A DNA stretch of 64,000 bases. It comes from Frigoribacterium sp. Leaf263. Its GTDB lineage: Bacteria > Actinomycetota > Actinomycetes > Actinomycetales > Microbacteriaceae. Below the pieces are notes generated by a model, which worked only from the letters and a program-made list of their open reading frames with translations, was not told the DNA's origin and searched no databases. The stretch's first letter is position 1. Every line of letters starts with the position of its first letter. The stretch lies in the NCBI RefSeq assembly GCF_001422285.1, contig NZ_LMMO01000007.1, positions 611 through 64,610 on the forward strand, read 5' to 3'. A program made the position numbers and the translations under genes. Below, one piece after another: positions 15,695 to 24,381 of this stretch.

Positions 15695-16993
15695 ATGACT
15701 TCCTCACGCCCCCACCTCGACGACCTCGCCCGCTTCATCACCGCCTCCCCCTCGTCGTTCCACGCCGCGGCCGAGGCCGCCCGGCGCCTCGACGAGGCGG
15801 GGTTCGACCGTCTCGACGAGACCGCGGTCTGGCCCAGCGGCCCGGGTGCGCGGTACATCGTGCGCGACGGCGCCGTCGTCGCGTGGATCGAGCCCGCCGG
15901 GGCGCACGCCACGACCCCGTTCCGCGTGGTCGGGGCCCACACCGACTCCCCCGGCTTCAAGCTCAAGCCGAAGTCGACCACCGGCACCCGCGGCTGGGTG
16001 CAGGCCGGCGTCGAGGTCTACGGCGGGCCGCTGTTCAACTCGTGGCTCGACCGCGACCTCGAGTTCGCCGGGCGGCTCGTGACGCGCCAGGGCGAGACCC
16101 GTCTCGTGCGCACGGGGCCGCTGCTGCGGATCCCGCAGCTGGCCGTCCACCTCGACCGGGGCGTCAACTCCGAGGGGCTCACCCTCGACCCGCAGCGTCA
16201 CCTGAATCCGGTCGTCGGGGCCGGGCCGCTCGATCAGGCCGACGTGCTCGGGCACCTCGCCGCGCTGGCGGGTCTCGACCCGGCCGACGTGACCGGGTAC
16301 GACGTCGTCGTGGCCGACACCGCGCCTCCGGCCCGACTCGGTCTCAGCGGCGAGCTCTTCGCCGCGGGTCGCATGGACAACCTGACCTCGACCCACGCCG
16401 GTCTCGTCGCCCTGATCGAGACCGCGACGAGCTCAGGAGGCGCGGGTGCCGAGCTCGATCACGTCGCCGTCTTCGCCGCCTTCGATCACGAGGAGGTCGG
16501 TTCGGCCACCCCGTCCGGCGCCGCGGGCCCTCTGCTCGAAGACGTGCTCGCCCGCGTGTCCGACGGCCTCGGGGCGACGGCCACCGATCACCGTCGCGCC
16601 CTCGCCGCCTCGTGGTGCCTCAGCGCCGACGCCGGGCACGCCGTCCACCCGAACTACCCCGAGCGCCACGACCCCGCGAACCAGCCCATCGTCAACGGCG
16701 GTCCGCTGCTGAAGATCAACGCGAACCAGCGCTACGCCACCGACGGGCTCGGCGCCGCCGAGTGGTCGCGGGCCTGCGAGCAGGCCGGCGTGCCGTTCCA
16801 GGAGTTCGTCTCGAACAACTCCGTCCCCTGCGGATCGACCATCGGCCCGATCACGGCGACCCGACTCGGCATCCGCACCATCGACGTCGGCGTCCCTCTG
16901 CTCGGCATGCACTCGGCCCGCGAGCTGTGCGGCGCCGACGACCCCGGCCACCTCTCGCGCGCCGCCGCGGCGTTCCTCGCCCCCGCCGCCTGA
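15695..16993 (+). CDS. M18 family aminopeptidase (432 aa)
   Basis: Dinuclear-zinc aspartyl-type aminopeptidase. Metal and catalytic blocks: GAHTDSPGFKLKP (His, Asp), FAAGRMDNLTS (Asp), AFDHEEVGS (Glu pair) and GVPLLGMHSAREL (His). It aligns with PepX/ApeB-type M18 enzymes over its whole length. ATG 15695 is taken; GGAGG lies just before it, and an ATG at 15683 would add MLEE. Cytoplasmic peptide turnover is the likely role. Confidence 0.93.
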   Translation: MTSSRPHLDDLARFITASPSSFHAAAEAARRLDEAGFDRLDETAVWPSGPGARYIVRDGAVVAWIEPAGAHATTPFRVVGAHTDSPGFKLKPKSTTGTRGWVQAGVEVYGGPLFNSWLDRDLEFAGRLVTRQGETRLVRTGPLLRIPQLAVHLDRGVNSEGLTLDPQRHLNPVVGAGPLDQADVLGHLAALAGLDPADVTGYDVVVADTAPPARLGLSGELFAAGRMDNLTSTHAGLVALIETATSSGGAGAELDHVAVFAAFDHEEVGSATPSGAAGPLLEDVLARVSDGLGATATDHRRALAASWCLSADAGHAVHPNYPERHDPANQPIVNGGPLLKINANQRYATDGLGAAEWSRACEQAGVPFQEFVSNNSVPCGSTIGPITATRLGIRTIDVGVPLLGMHSARELCGADDPGHLSRAAAAFLAPAA

Positions 16994-17063
16994 CGCCGCG
17001 GCGCGGCAGGGCGCCGGTGCGGGCGTCGCGGTCTCGCGGCCGCGTCACCACCCCCGGTCCCCG

Positions 17064-17660
17064 TCATTCCGCGCCTGCGCCGAACCCGGCCGCGCCGTCC
17101 GCTCCCAGCGCCCACGACAGCATCTCGGGCCAGGGCCCGAACCCCGTGTCGGGGGTGAGGTGACCGCCTCGGGGGACGAGGTGGAGCGGGGCGTCGACCC
17201 GCGCCTCCCAGGTGTCCCGCAGTCCGAGCGGCAGCCATTCGTCGTCGTCGCCCGCCACGACGACGGACTCGGCGGCGCCGGGGGGCAGCAGCCGGCCGCC
17301 GAACGCGTCGCCCGCGACGAACGCGCTGATGCTCTGACCCGCCACGAGCTCCGGCGACGGCGGCGACACGAGGGCGACGCGATCCACCCGAGGAGGCGCG
17401 TCGCCGGACTGCAGACGCAGCCAGAGCACGGACCCGAGGCTGTGGCAGACGACGGTGACCGGGCCGTCGGGCAGCGCCGCGAGCTCGCTCCGCACGACGG
17501 CCTCCCAGGCCACGGGATCGGGCGCATCGGCGTCGGGCAGCTGCGGGTAGCGGACGACGAGACCGCGTGCGATCAGCGCGTCGGCCAGCCGATGCTGCCA
17601 GTGATCCGCCGGCCGATGGTTCTGCCAGCCGTGGAGCACGAGGTACGAGTGGTCGGTCAC
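17064..17660 (-). CDS. RBBP9/YdeN-type alpha/beta hydrolase (198 aa)
   Basis: Small serine hydrolase: YLVLHGWQNHRPADHWQHRL at the start, nucleophile VVCHSLGSVLWL, acid in GDDDEWLP, His in RGGHLTPDTGFGPWPE. These match the RBBP9/YdeN family (Pfam Ser_hydrolase). It is single, with a convergent M18 gene and a divergent DUF1990 gene. Substrate unknown. Confidence 0.9.
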   Translation of the reverse strand: MTDHSYLVLHGWQNHRPADHWQHRLADALIARGLVVRYPQLPDADAPDPVAWEAVVRSELAALPDGPVTVVCHSLGSVLWLRLQSGDAPPRVDRVALVSPPSPELVAGQSISAFVAGDAFGGRLLPPGAAESVVVAGDDDEWLPLGLRDTWEARVDAPLHLVPRGGHLTPDTGFGPWPEMLSWALGADGAAGFGAGAE

Positions 17661-17708
17661 CCCATGATCCTGCCCCGTGACGGCCGCTCGACGTGCCAGG
17701 CTCGACCC

Positions 17709-18272
17709 ATGACGTCACACGGGTCGAGCGAGTCACCTGACGGGCGCGAGGGGCGCGAGGCGCGCGGCGCCGGCGGGCCCCTCAGCCTCGATGCGCCGGT
17801 CGGCTTCGACGCCCCCGCGCCGCCCGGGTTCCGCGTGACGCGGTGTTCGCGGGTGATCGGGCACGGCGGCGCCGTCTTCCGAGCGGCGGGCGACGCCGTG
17901 CTGCGCTTCGGGGTGCACCGGGGCTCCGGGTTCGTCCCCCTCGAGGTGCCCGACCGGGTCGAGCCGGGGGTCGAGAGCCGGTGGGCCGTGACGTTCGGCC
18001 CGCTGCGCCCCGCCGTGGCCTGCCGCGTGATCGACGTCGTCCGGACCGAGACGTCGATCGGCTTCGTCCACGCGGCGCTCCGAGGCCACCCGCAGCGCGG
18101 CTTCGAGAGTTACGTGGTCGTGCGGCATCCCGACGACTCGGTCACGCTCGACATCCGGGTGGTCTGGCGGCCGGCCGCCTGGTGGATGCGGGCCGCGGGC
18201 CCGTTCGGCGCCATCGCCCTGTCGCTCATCCTGCGGCGGAACCTCCGCGCGCTCGACCCCGTGATCGCCTGA
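17709..18272 (+). CDS. DUF1990 family protein (187 aa)
   Basis: The DUF1990 block CSRVIGHGGAVFRAAGDAVLRFGVHRGSGF is followed by VAVTFGPLRPAVACRVIDVV-type strands and the ending RAAGPFGAIALSLILRRNLRAL. The fold is probably of the SRPBCC/ligand-binding kind. ATG 17709 is the first start; the first 40 residues are low complexity. Function unknown. Confidence 0.85.
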   Translation: MTSHGSSESPDGREGREARGAGGPLSLDAPVGFDAPAPPGFRVTRCSRVIGHGGAVFRAAGDAVLRFGVHRGSGFVPLEVPDRVEPGVESRWAVTFGPLRPAVACRVIDVVRTETSIGFVHAALRGHPQRGFESYVVVRHPDDSVTLDIRVVWRPAAWWMRAAGPFGAIALSLILRRNLRALDPVIA

Positions 18273-18409
18273 CCGGGCCGCGCAGGAGGTGCGGACCGGC
18301 TCCACACCCCCGCCGCACGAGTCCCCCGGGACGGTCGCGCGCCTCCTCCCCGAGCCGCACGACGCGGACACTCGACGAGGCCCCGGAGGGGGCGTGCCAC
18401 ACTGTGTCG

Positions 18410-19501
18410 ATGACCGCCCGCCGCCGCCACGCCGGCTCCTCCCATCGCGCGGCCGCCCGCGACGCGGCCCGCGCCGATGCGCTGGACACGAGCGTCCGCG
18501 TCGAGCGCATCGCGCAGGGCGAGCTGTACGTCCGCGTCAACACCATCGGCCGGACGGGCGACCGGCCGTTCGTGCTGGTGCCCGGCATCGGGGTCTCGTC
18601 GGACTACTTCGAGCGTCTCGCTCCGAACCTCAACCGGTTCGGCCCCGTGCACGCCCTCGACCTGCCGGGCTTCGCCGGTGTGCCGCACCCCGGTCGCGCA
18701 CTGACGATCCGCGAGTACGCCGACCTCGTGGGCGCCGCGATCGACGGGCTCCACCTCAGCGACCCGGTGCTCGTCGGGCACTCGATGGGCACGCAGATCG
18801 TCACCGATCTCGCGGCCCGTCGCCCCGAGCTCTCGACCCTCGTCCTGATCGGGCCCGTCATCGACCCGGCCGAGCGGAGGGTCGTCACCCAGGCGCTGCG
18901 CTTCGCCCGCGCCGCCTGGCACGAGCCGGGTCGTGTGAAGTTCCTGGCCGTCAGCGCCTACGTGCTCTGCGGGGTCCGCTGGTTCTCGCGCATCCTGCCG
19001 AAGATGATGACCTACCCCATCGAGGATCATCTGCCGAACGTGCAGGCCGACACGCTCGTCATCCGAGGCGAGCACGACGCCGTCGCCCCCCGCGACTGGG
19101 TGCGCCGCGTCGGCGACCTGCTGCCCTCGTCACGCCTCTGGGAGATGCCCGGAGCGGCGCACTCGGTCATGCACGCCCACGCCGAGGAGGTCGCCAAGCT
19201 CTGCGTCGAGCACGCGCAGCAGCCGATCACCGCCGACGAGGGCGGGCAGCTGCACCACTACGACGACGCGAGCGACGGCGACGAGAGCGACGACTTCAGC
19301 CCCAGCCCGGCCGACTTCGCCAAGGCCGTGAGCGCGCGGCTGCGCTCGACGGTCGCGACCCTCCGAGGCGACGACGCCGCTCTCGCCGCCGCCAAGACCG
19401 ACCACGCCGAGTCGATGCAGGCGGCGTTCACCCGTCGGCAGGCCGAGAAGGCGGCGGCGGGCATCGAGCCCGACGACGGCCCGCACATCGACACCGCCTG
19501 A
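18410..19501 (+). CDS. Alpha/beta hydrolase with acidic C-terminal extension (363 aa)
   Basis: The hydrolase core (about residues 35-265) contains FVLVPGIGVSSDYFERLAP, LDLPGFAGVPHPGRAL, nucleophile VLVGHSMGTQIV, acid RGEHDAVAPRDW and His PGAAHSVMHAHAEEV. It then extends about 90 residues as an acidic (DDASDGDESDDF) and helical (KAVSARLRSTVATLRGDD, TRRQAEKAAAG) tail not usual for the family. ATG 18410 is the first start after the upstream motif copy at 18340. Substrate unknown. Confidence 0.87.
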   Translation: MTARRRHAGSSHRAAARDAARADALDTSVRVERIAQGELYVRVNTIGRTGDRPFVLVPGIGVSSDYFERLAPNLNRFGPVHALDLPGFAGVPHPGRALTIREYADLVGAAIDGLHLSDPVLVGHSMGTQIVTDLAARRPELSTLVLIGPVIDPAERRVVTQALRFARAAWHEPGRVKFLAVSAYVLCGVRWFSRILPKMMTYPIEDHLPNVQADTLVIRGEHDAVAPRDWVRRVGDLLPSSRLWEMPGAAHSVMHAHAEEVAKLCVEHAQQPITADEGGQLHHYDDASDGDESDDFSPSPADFAKAVSARLRSTVATLRGDDAALAAAKTDHAESMQAAFTRRQAEKAAAGIEPDDGPHIDTA

Positions 19502-19539
19502 CTCGGGCCCGACCACGCCTCGCGTGGCCCGACCGGGCC

Positions 19540-20814
19540 TCAGGCGCCGGTCACGGTCAGCCAGATGAGCGCCAGGTTCAACGCGACGACGACCGCGACG
19601 GCCGCCCACGCGGCGATCCGGATGCCGAGCACGTTGCGGCTCTCGCCCATCAGCGTCGCGTCGCTCGTCGCCCTCACCAGCGGCACGAGGGCGAAGGCGA
19701 TCCCGAAGCTCAGCACGACCTGGCTGAGCACGAGCAGCCACGTCGGGCTGATGCCGGTGGCGAGGAGGATGAGCGCCGGCACGAGCGTGACGACCCGGCG
19801 GACGAACAGCGGGATGCGGACCTTCAGCAGACCCCGCATGATCTCGGCTCCCGCCATCGAGCCGACCGACGTCGAGGCGAGGCCCGATGCGAGCAGGCCG
19901 ACCCCGAACAGCACGCCGACCAGCGGTCCGAGCGCGTCGGCGATCGCGGCGTGCGCCCCCGGGATCGTGTCCGTGCCCGTCCGGCCCTGCAGGGTCGACG
20001 CGGCGAGCACGAGCATGGCGATGTTGACGCCTCCGGCGACGAGCAGGGCCAGCACGACATCCCACCGGGTGGCCTTCAGCACGCGCCGACGATCCGCCCC
20101 CTTGGCGACGTCGCCGTGGTGGTCGCGGACCAGGGCCGAGTGCAGATAGACCGCGTGGGGCATGACCGTGGCCCCGAGCATGGAGGCGGCGAGCAGCACC
20201 GACTGGGCGCCCTCGAAGCGGGGAACGATCCCGCCGAGCATGCCGCCGACCGACGGGGGCGCGAAGAAGAGACCGGCGCAGAAGCCGAGGGTCAGGACGG
20301 CGAGCAGGCCGATGATGATCGTCTGGAAGACGTGACCGCCGCGGTAGCGGGTGAGCGCGAGGATCCCGAGCGACACGACGCCGGTGATGACGCCGCCGAG
20401 CACGAGGGGCACGCCGAACAGCAGCTGCAGCGCGAGCGCCCCGCCGATCACCTCGGCGACGTCGGTCGCGGCGGCGACGAGCTCGGCCTGCCCCCAGTAG
20501 GCCAGGCGACGCCGGCGCGGGAGGCGTCGCCCCATCACCTCGGGCAGCGACTGCCCGGTGACGATGCCGAGCTTGGCCGACAGGTACTGCACGAGCACGG
20601 CCATGGCGTTGGCTGCCACGAGCACCCAGAGCAGCAGGTAGCCGTACTGGGCCCCGGCGGTCAGGTTCGCCGCGACGTTGCCCGGGTCGACGTACGCGAT
20701 CGCGGCGATGAACGCGGGGCCGAGCAGGACCCCGCGGGGTCTCGGGTGGGCGGGCGAGGGGCGCGGGCCGCCCCGCGCCTCCTCGGGGGTCGTCGCAGTG
20801 CTCTCGATGGCCAT
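19540..20814 (-). CDS. mntH: Nramp-family Mn2+/metal transporter MntH (424 aa)
   Basis: Proton-coupled divalent metal importer with about 11 membrane helices. Signature residues: DPGN in IAYVDPGNVAANL (helix 1 metal site) and MPHAVYLHSALV (helix 6), plus GQSLPEVMG. ATG 20814 is preceded by a 70-bp spacer carrying an imperfect TTTCGGC-GA-GCCAAA dyad that may be a metal-responsive operator. Manganese import is the usual role in actinobacteria. Confidence 0.95.
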   Translation of the reverse strand: MAIESTATTPEEARGGPRPSPAHPRPRGVLLGPAFIAAIAYVDPGNVAANLTAGAQYGYLLLWVLVAANAMAVLVQYLSAKLGIVTGQSLPEVMGRRLPRRRRLAYWGQAELVAAATDVAEVIGGALALQLLFGVPLVLGGVITGVVSLGILALTRYRGGHVFQTIIIGLLAVLTLGFCAGLFFAPPSVGGMLGGIVPRFEGAQSVLLAASMLGATVMPHAVYLHSALVRDHHGDVAKGADRRRVLKATRWDVVLALLVAGGVNIAMLVLAASTLQGRTGTDTIPGAHAAIADALGPLVGVLFGVGLLASGLASTSVGSMAGAEIMRGLLKVRIPLFVRRVVTLVPALILLATGISPTWLLVLSQVVLSFGIAFALVPLVRATSDATLMGESRNVLGIRIAAWAAVAVVVALNLALIWLTVTGA

Positions 20815-20830
20815 ACGACGACCCTACCCA

Positions 20831-20850
20831 AATTTCGGCGAGCCAAACAT
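20831..20850. promoter_or_regulatory. Candidate metal-responsive operator upstream of mntH
   Basis: The AT-richer dyad AATTTCGGCGAGCCAAACA lies about 20-35 bp upstream of the mntH start. DtxR-family MntR proteins bind dyads of this general type. The symmetry is imperfect, so this is only a candidate. Confidence 0.3.
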
Positions 20851-20857
20851 TCACTCT

Positions 20858-20877
20858 CGGCAAGGAGAAACTTGCCG
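20858..20877 (-). terminator. Short hairpin after the lipoprotein gene
   Basis: CGGCAAG and CTTGCCG form a 7-bp stem around a 6-nt purine loop, 12 bp beyond the stop of the gene at 20889-21596. It would separate that gene from mntH on the same strand. Confidence 0.5.
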
Positions 20878-20888
20878 CGGGCGGGGAT

Positions 20889-21596
20889 CTAGCGGGTGGC
20901 CACCGTGATGGTCGCGACCCCGACGAGGAGCTCGTCGGGCACGAGGTCGGTCTCGAACGTGGTGTTCAGCAGATCGGCCGCCTCGGGGCTCACGTGCACC
21001 GTCGTGCCCTCGAGGATCGCGTCGGAGCCCTCGATGCGCAGCGGCTCGAGCGTGCCGCCCCACAGGTTGAAGAGGTACGCGTGACCCGCGACGGGCTCGC
21101 CGTTCACCGACACGTCGCCGTAGAGCTTCGAGGCCCCCGGGTCGATGTCGAAGTTCGTCAGCTCCACCACCGTGTCGCCGGCCGTCAGGCTGAGACCCGA
21201 GTCGTCGTGCTGGATGTCGCCCTGCACGTACGGACGGACCTCGCCCTCGGGGTCGTAGTACTCCACGTTGCCGCCCGTGATCGGGAACGAGAAGGTGCCG
21301 CCCTCGAACGTCGCGTCACCCACCACCCCCGGCGTCAGGCCGAGCAGCTCGAGCGCGCTGACGAAGCCCTCGTCGACGGCCACCTGGGTGTCGACGCCCT
21401 GGCCGAGGTCGGCCACGACGGCCAGCGGCGTGGCCTCCGACTCGGGCAGCTCGGGGTTCTCGCGGTGGATCGGTGCGGTGTTGTTGCTCTCGGAGTCCGA
21501 CGTCGAGTAGCAGGCCGTCAGCGAGAACGAGAGGGCGCTGGCGGCGACGACGCCGACGACGGTGCGGGCGAGAGACGGGCGGGCGGTGAGGCGCAT
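20889..21596 (-). CDS. Putative lipoprotein of unknown function (235 aa)
   Basis: Signal peptide (about 1-30) ending in the lipobox LTAC, then an Asp/Glu/Asn-rich spacer and a beta-rich domain (GGTFSFPITGGNVEYY, GDIQHDDSGLSLTAGDTVVELTNFDID, LYGDVSVNG). The last pattern looks a little like HtaA-type domains, but I cannot confirm this. ATG 21596 has AAAGGAA upstream. It is exported and membrane-anchored; no function is claimed. Confidence 0.75.
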   Translation of the reverse strand: MRLTARPSLARTVVGVVAASALSFSLTACYSTSDSESNNTAPIHRENPELPESEATPLAVVADLGQGVDTQVAVDEGFVSALELLGLTPGVVGDATFEGGTFSFPITGGNVEYYDPEGEVRPYVQGDIQHDDSGLSLTAGDTVVELTNFDIDPGASKLYGDVSVNGEPVAGHAYLFNLWGGTLEPLRIEGSDAILEGTTVHVSPEAADLLNTTFETDLVPDELLVGVATITVATR

Positions 21597-21628
21597 GGAG
21601 GTTCCTTTGTTCGGTCGGTTCGAGCTAA

Positions 21629-23134
21629 TCACACCTGGTCGGACGGGATGAACCGGTCGACCTTGCGGTGCCAGCGCTGCCCGAGCAGACCGCCCAGCAC
21701 GGCGCCGACGAAGCTCAGCACGACGACGAGTCCGGCGAAGATCAGAGACTCGATCGAGCTGGGCGAACCGTTCGCCGAGGCGGCGGACGCGTCGGCCGCG
21801 CCGAGGTCGGGCAGCTCGAGGCCGAGGGCCACGAAACCGACGACGAGGAGGATGAGACTGACGACGACACCCCAGATCCACGTCGCCAGACCCTGCTTGA
21901 AGCCCGAGAACCGGGCGACGCGCGACGCCGTGAAGCCGCCGATGAGATAGCCAGTGAAGACGACGATCAGCACGACGATGCCCGTCATGATCGAGAGCAG
22001 TCCGCCGTTGTCGTCGGCGAAGCGCTGCACGCCGACGAGTCCGTTCGAGGCTCCGTCGGACGATGCCGCGATCCAGGCCCCGACGATCGCGCCGTAGATC
22101 GCCATGATGACGAAGCCGAAGCCGGTGGCGGTGAACCAGCCGAGCAGACCGGCGCCGAAGCGGATGCCGCTGAACTCCTCCTTCTGCTGCGTCAGGAGGT
22201 CCCGACGGACGGCGACGTGGTTCACGCCCCCGTCGGCGACGAGCGGGTACGAGCCCGTGCCGGGCTGTGCCGGGTACGACGGCGAACCGGCGGTCGGTGC
22301 GGCCACCGTGGGGGCGTCGTCCGCGCGCGAGCCGTGCTCCGCAGCCGAGGAGGCGCGGGTCGGGTCGGACGAGACCGGCGCGACGACCGTGGGCGCGTCA
22401 CCGGCCGAGCGGCGGTCGTCGTCGGAGCGGCGATCGTCGTCGCGAGACGACTCGCCGGCCCGCGAGGCCTCGGCGGCACGGAGCGCGTCGTCGTCGTGGA
22501 GGGTGCGGCGCTGACCGTCGTCGCCGGTGGTCGCGGACCAGGCGCGGGCGGGCGGTGCCGTCGGGGCGACCATGGGGGGAACGGCGGGGGCCGCGGAGGC
22601 GGCGTCCGCGTCACGGCGGTCGGCGTCCGCGTCGCGCTGCTCGGCGTCGGCGTCGCGGCGGTCCGCGTCGCGCTGCTCGGCGTGCGTGTCCGTGTCCGTG
22701 TCCGCATTCGCGGCCGACACGGGCTCGATGACCTCGGTCTCGCCGTCGCGTGCGTCGCGGGAGTCGGCGTCGCCGGCCGCGTCGCGGGAGTCAGCGTGAT
22801 CGCGGGCGTCACGGGAGTCCGCGCCGACGCCGTCGCCGCGCTCGTCGGCCGGGCGGGCCGCCGGCACGACGAACGGGTCGTGTGCGGGAACGGGCGCGGC
22901 GGCCTCCGAGGCGTCCGAGGGCGCAGCGGCCGGGAAGGCCGGCGCGCCGAAGTCGACGGCCGGAGCGTCGGCCGACGGCGACGGCGACGTCGACTCGGCG
23001 CGCTCGTCGGCGAACGAGGCGTCGGACCCGTCCTGGCGGTCCTCCGGGGCGATGGCGGACTCGCGGGGAGTCGTGTCGTCGGGGTGTCGGTCGTGGTCGG
23101 GGCGGTCGCTCCCGGGCGTGCGTGCGTCCGTCAT
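21629..23134 (-). CDS. Membrane protein with long disordered Asp/Arg-rich N-terminus (501 aa)
   Basis: The first about 320 residues are low complexity, dominated by short repeats such as DSRDARD, EQRDAD and DADRRDAD, plus Pro/Ala linkers. The last about 180 residues hold four helices: LGWFTATGFGFVIMAIYGA, IMTGIVVLIVVFTGYLIGG, WIWGVVVSLILLVVGFVAL, LIFAGLVVVLSFVGAVLGG. ATG 23134 has GAGGAG nine bases upstream. The topology (disordered cytosolic head, four-helix membrane part) is clear; the function is not. It is followed by the lipoprotein gene on the opposite side of no gene, that is, it lies directly upstream of 20889-21596. Confidence 0.8.
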   Translation of the reverse strand: MTDARTPGSDRPDHDRHPDDTTPRESAIAPEDRQDGSDASFADERAESTSPSPSADAPAVDFGAPAFPAAAPSDASEAAAPVPAHDPFVVPAARPADERGDGVGADSRDARDHADSRDAAGDADSRDARDGETEVIEPVSAANADTDTDTHAEQRDADRRDADAEQRDADADRRDADAASAAPAVPPMVAPTAPPARAWSATTGDDGQRRTLHDDDALRAAEASRAGESSRDDDRRSDDDRRSAGDAPTVVAPVSSDPTRASSAAEHGSRADDAPTVAAPTAGSPSYPAQPGTGSYPLVADGGVNHVAVRRDLLTQQKEEFSGIRFGAGLLGWFTATGFGFVIMAIYGAIVGAWIAASSDGASNGLVGVQRFADDNGGLLSIMTGIVVLIVVFTGYLIGGFTASRVARFSGFKQGLATWIWGVVVSLILLVVGFVALGLELPDLGAADASAASANGSPSSIESLIFAGLVVVLSFVGAVLGGLLGQRWHRKVDRFIPSDQV

Positions 23135-23305
23135 GTGTGGCTCCTCGTGCGTCGAAGCCCGGTCGTCCGGGCCCTGTGATCCTCCTGAACGGTACGCCTC
23201 GGGGGCCCCCGAGGGCGGGAGGCCCGCCCGAAGGCCGGAGGACCCGATCCGGGGCGACCGGTAGCGTGGGACCGACCGCCGAGCGACAACGAGGACGAGG
23301 ACGTC

Positions 23306-24208
23306 ATGACCGACACCGCCGACAGCACTCCGACGGGGGCCATCCCCGCTCAGACCACCGGGTCGACCGACCGCGCGGAACGCCGCCGGCCCAACCCCGA
23401 CATCGCCCGCTCCTGGCTCCTGGTGCCGGGCACGGCGCCCGACCGCTTCAGCGGGGCCGCCGCGTCGCGGGCCGACCAGATCGTGCTCGACATCGAGGAC
23501 GCCGTCGACCCGGCCCGCAAGCCCGCGGCCCGTGCGGACGTCGTCGCCTGGCTCCGCGACGGCGGCCGGGCCTGGGTGCGCATCAACGACCACTCGACCG
23601 CATTCTGGTCCGACGACGTCGACGCGCTGCTCGGCCTCCCCGGCCTGCAGGGCGTCATGCTCGCGAAGACCGAGGCCCCGGAGGACGTCACCGAGACGTA
23701 CGACCGCCTCGGCGGATCGCTCCCCGTGCTCGCCCTCGTCGAGTCGGCACTCGGCATCGAGGAGAGCCCCGCGATCGCGAAGGCCCGCGGCGCCTACCGT
23801 CTCGCGTTCGGCAGCGGCGACTACCGCCGCGACACCGGCACCAGCGCCGACGACCTGGCCATGGCCTACCCCCGCTCGCGGCTCGTCGTCGCGAGCCGCA
23901 TCGGCGGACTGCCCGGGCCGATCGACGGCCCGACCGTCGGCAGCAGCCACCCCGTGCTCCGCGAGCAGTCGTCCGTGGCCGTCGCCCTCGGGATGACGGG
24001 CAAGCTCTGCCTCGACGTCGAGCAGCTCCCCGTCATCAACGAGGTCATCAGCCCGACCCCGTCGGACGTCGCCTGGGCGCAGGACTTCCTGGCCGACTTC
24101 GAGGGTCGCGGTCGTGTCATCCGCGACGGCAGCGATCTCCCCCGCCTGGGTCGTGCCCAGAAGATCGAGAAGCTGGCCTCGGCGTTCGGCGTGCTGCCCT
24201 CGAACTGA
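23306..24208 (+). CDS. HpcH/HpaI aldolase / citrate lyase beta (CitE-like) family protein (300 aa)
   Basis: TIM-barrel Mg-dependent lyase: ARSWLLVPGTAPDRFSGAAAS (phosphate or CoA end), ADQIVLDIEDAVDPARKP with the metal-binding region, VMLAKTEAPEDV, LALVESALGIEESPAIA with the metal Glu, LAFGSGDYRRD. Standalone CitE-like proteins act on CoA thioesters such as citramalyl-CoA or malyl-CoA, but no lyase partners are near. GAGGACGAGGACGTC precedes ATG 23306. A strong hairpin ends the transcript at 24227. Confidence 0.88.
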   Translation: MTDTADSTPTGAIPAQTTGSTDRAERRRPNPDIARSWLLVPGTAPDRFSGAAASRADQIVLDIEDAVDPARKPAARADVVAWLRDGGRAWVRINDHSTAFWSDDVDALLGLPGLQGVMLAKTEAPEDVTETYDRLGGSLPVLALVESALGIEESPAIAKARGAYRLAFGSGDYRRDTGTSADDLAMAYPRSRLVVASRIGGLPGPIDGPTVGSSHPVLREQSSVAVALGMTGKLCLDVEQLPVINEVISPTPSDVAWAQDFLADFEGRGRVIRDGSDLPRLGRAQKIEKLASAFGVLPSN

Positions 24209-24226
24209 CCGCCGATCCGAGAGCCG

Positions 24227-24257
24227 AGGAGGCGCACCCGACCCGGGTGCGCCTCCT
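24227..24257 (+). terminator. Hairpin terminator after the CitE-like gene
   Basis: Perfect 14-bp stem, AGGAGGCGCACCCG (24227-24240) and its complement (24244-24257), with a 3-nt loop and a following TTCGCGTTTTCC. The arms are variants of the dispersed motif. Confidence 0.88.
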
Positions 24258-24298
24258 TCGCGTTTTCCTCCGCCCCCCGCTCGGTCCCCGCCCGATCA

Positions 24299-24353
24299 TT
24301 GACAAGCGATAGTCAGCGACATATCTTTGACGCATCGCGACACGACGTCGCGA
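24299..24353 (+). promoter_or_regulatory. Sigma-70-type promoter with overlapping operator of the PadR gene
   Basis: TTGACA (24299-24304), 17 bp, TATCTT (24322-24327) is one of the best housekeeping promoters in the window. Immediately downstream, at about +1 to +20, a perfect 7-bp inverted repeat TCGCGAC-5-GTCGCGA (24335-24353) could be the binding site for autorepression by the PadR protein encoded 30 bp further on. Confidence 0.7.
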
Positions 24354-24381
24354 CATCAGACTCTTGTGAAGGGGATACCTC

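Noticed and set aside
23197-23214. Perfect palindrome CCTCGGGGGCCCCCGAGG as an operator
   Set aside because: It lies between divergent genes, so it is possible, but it is purely G/C with no match to a known regulator and could be compositional.
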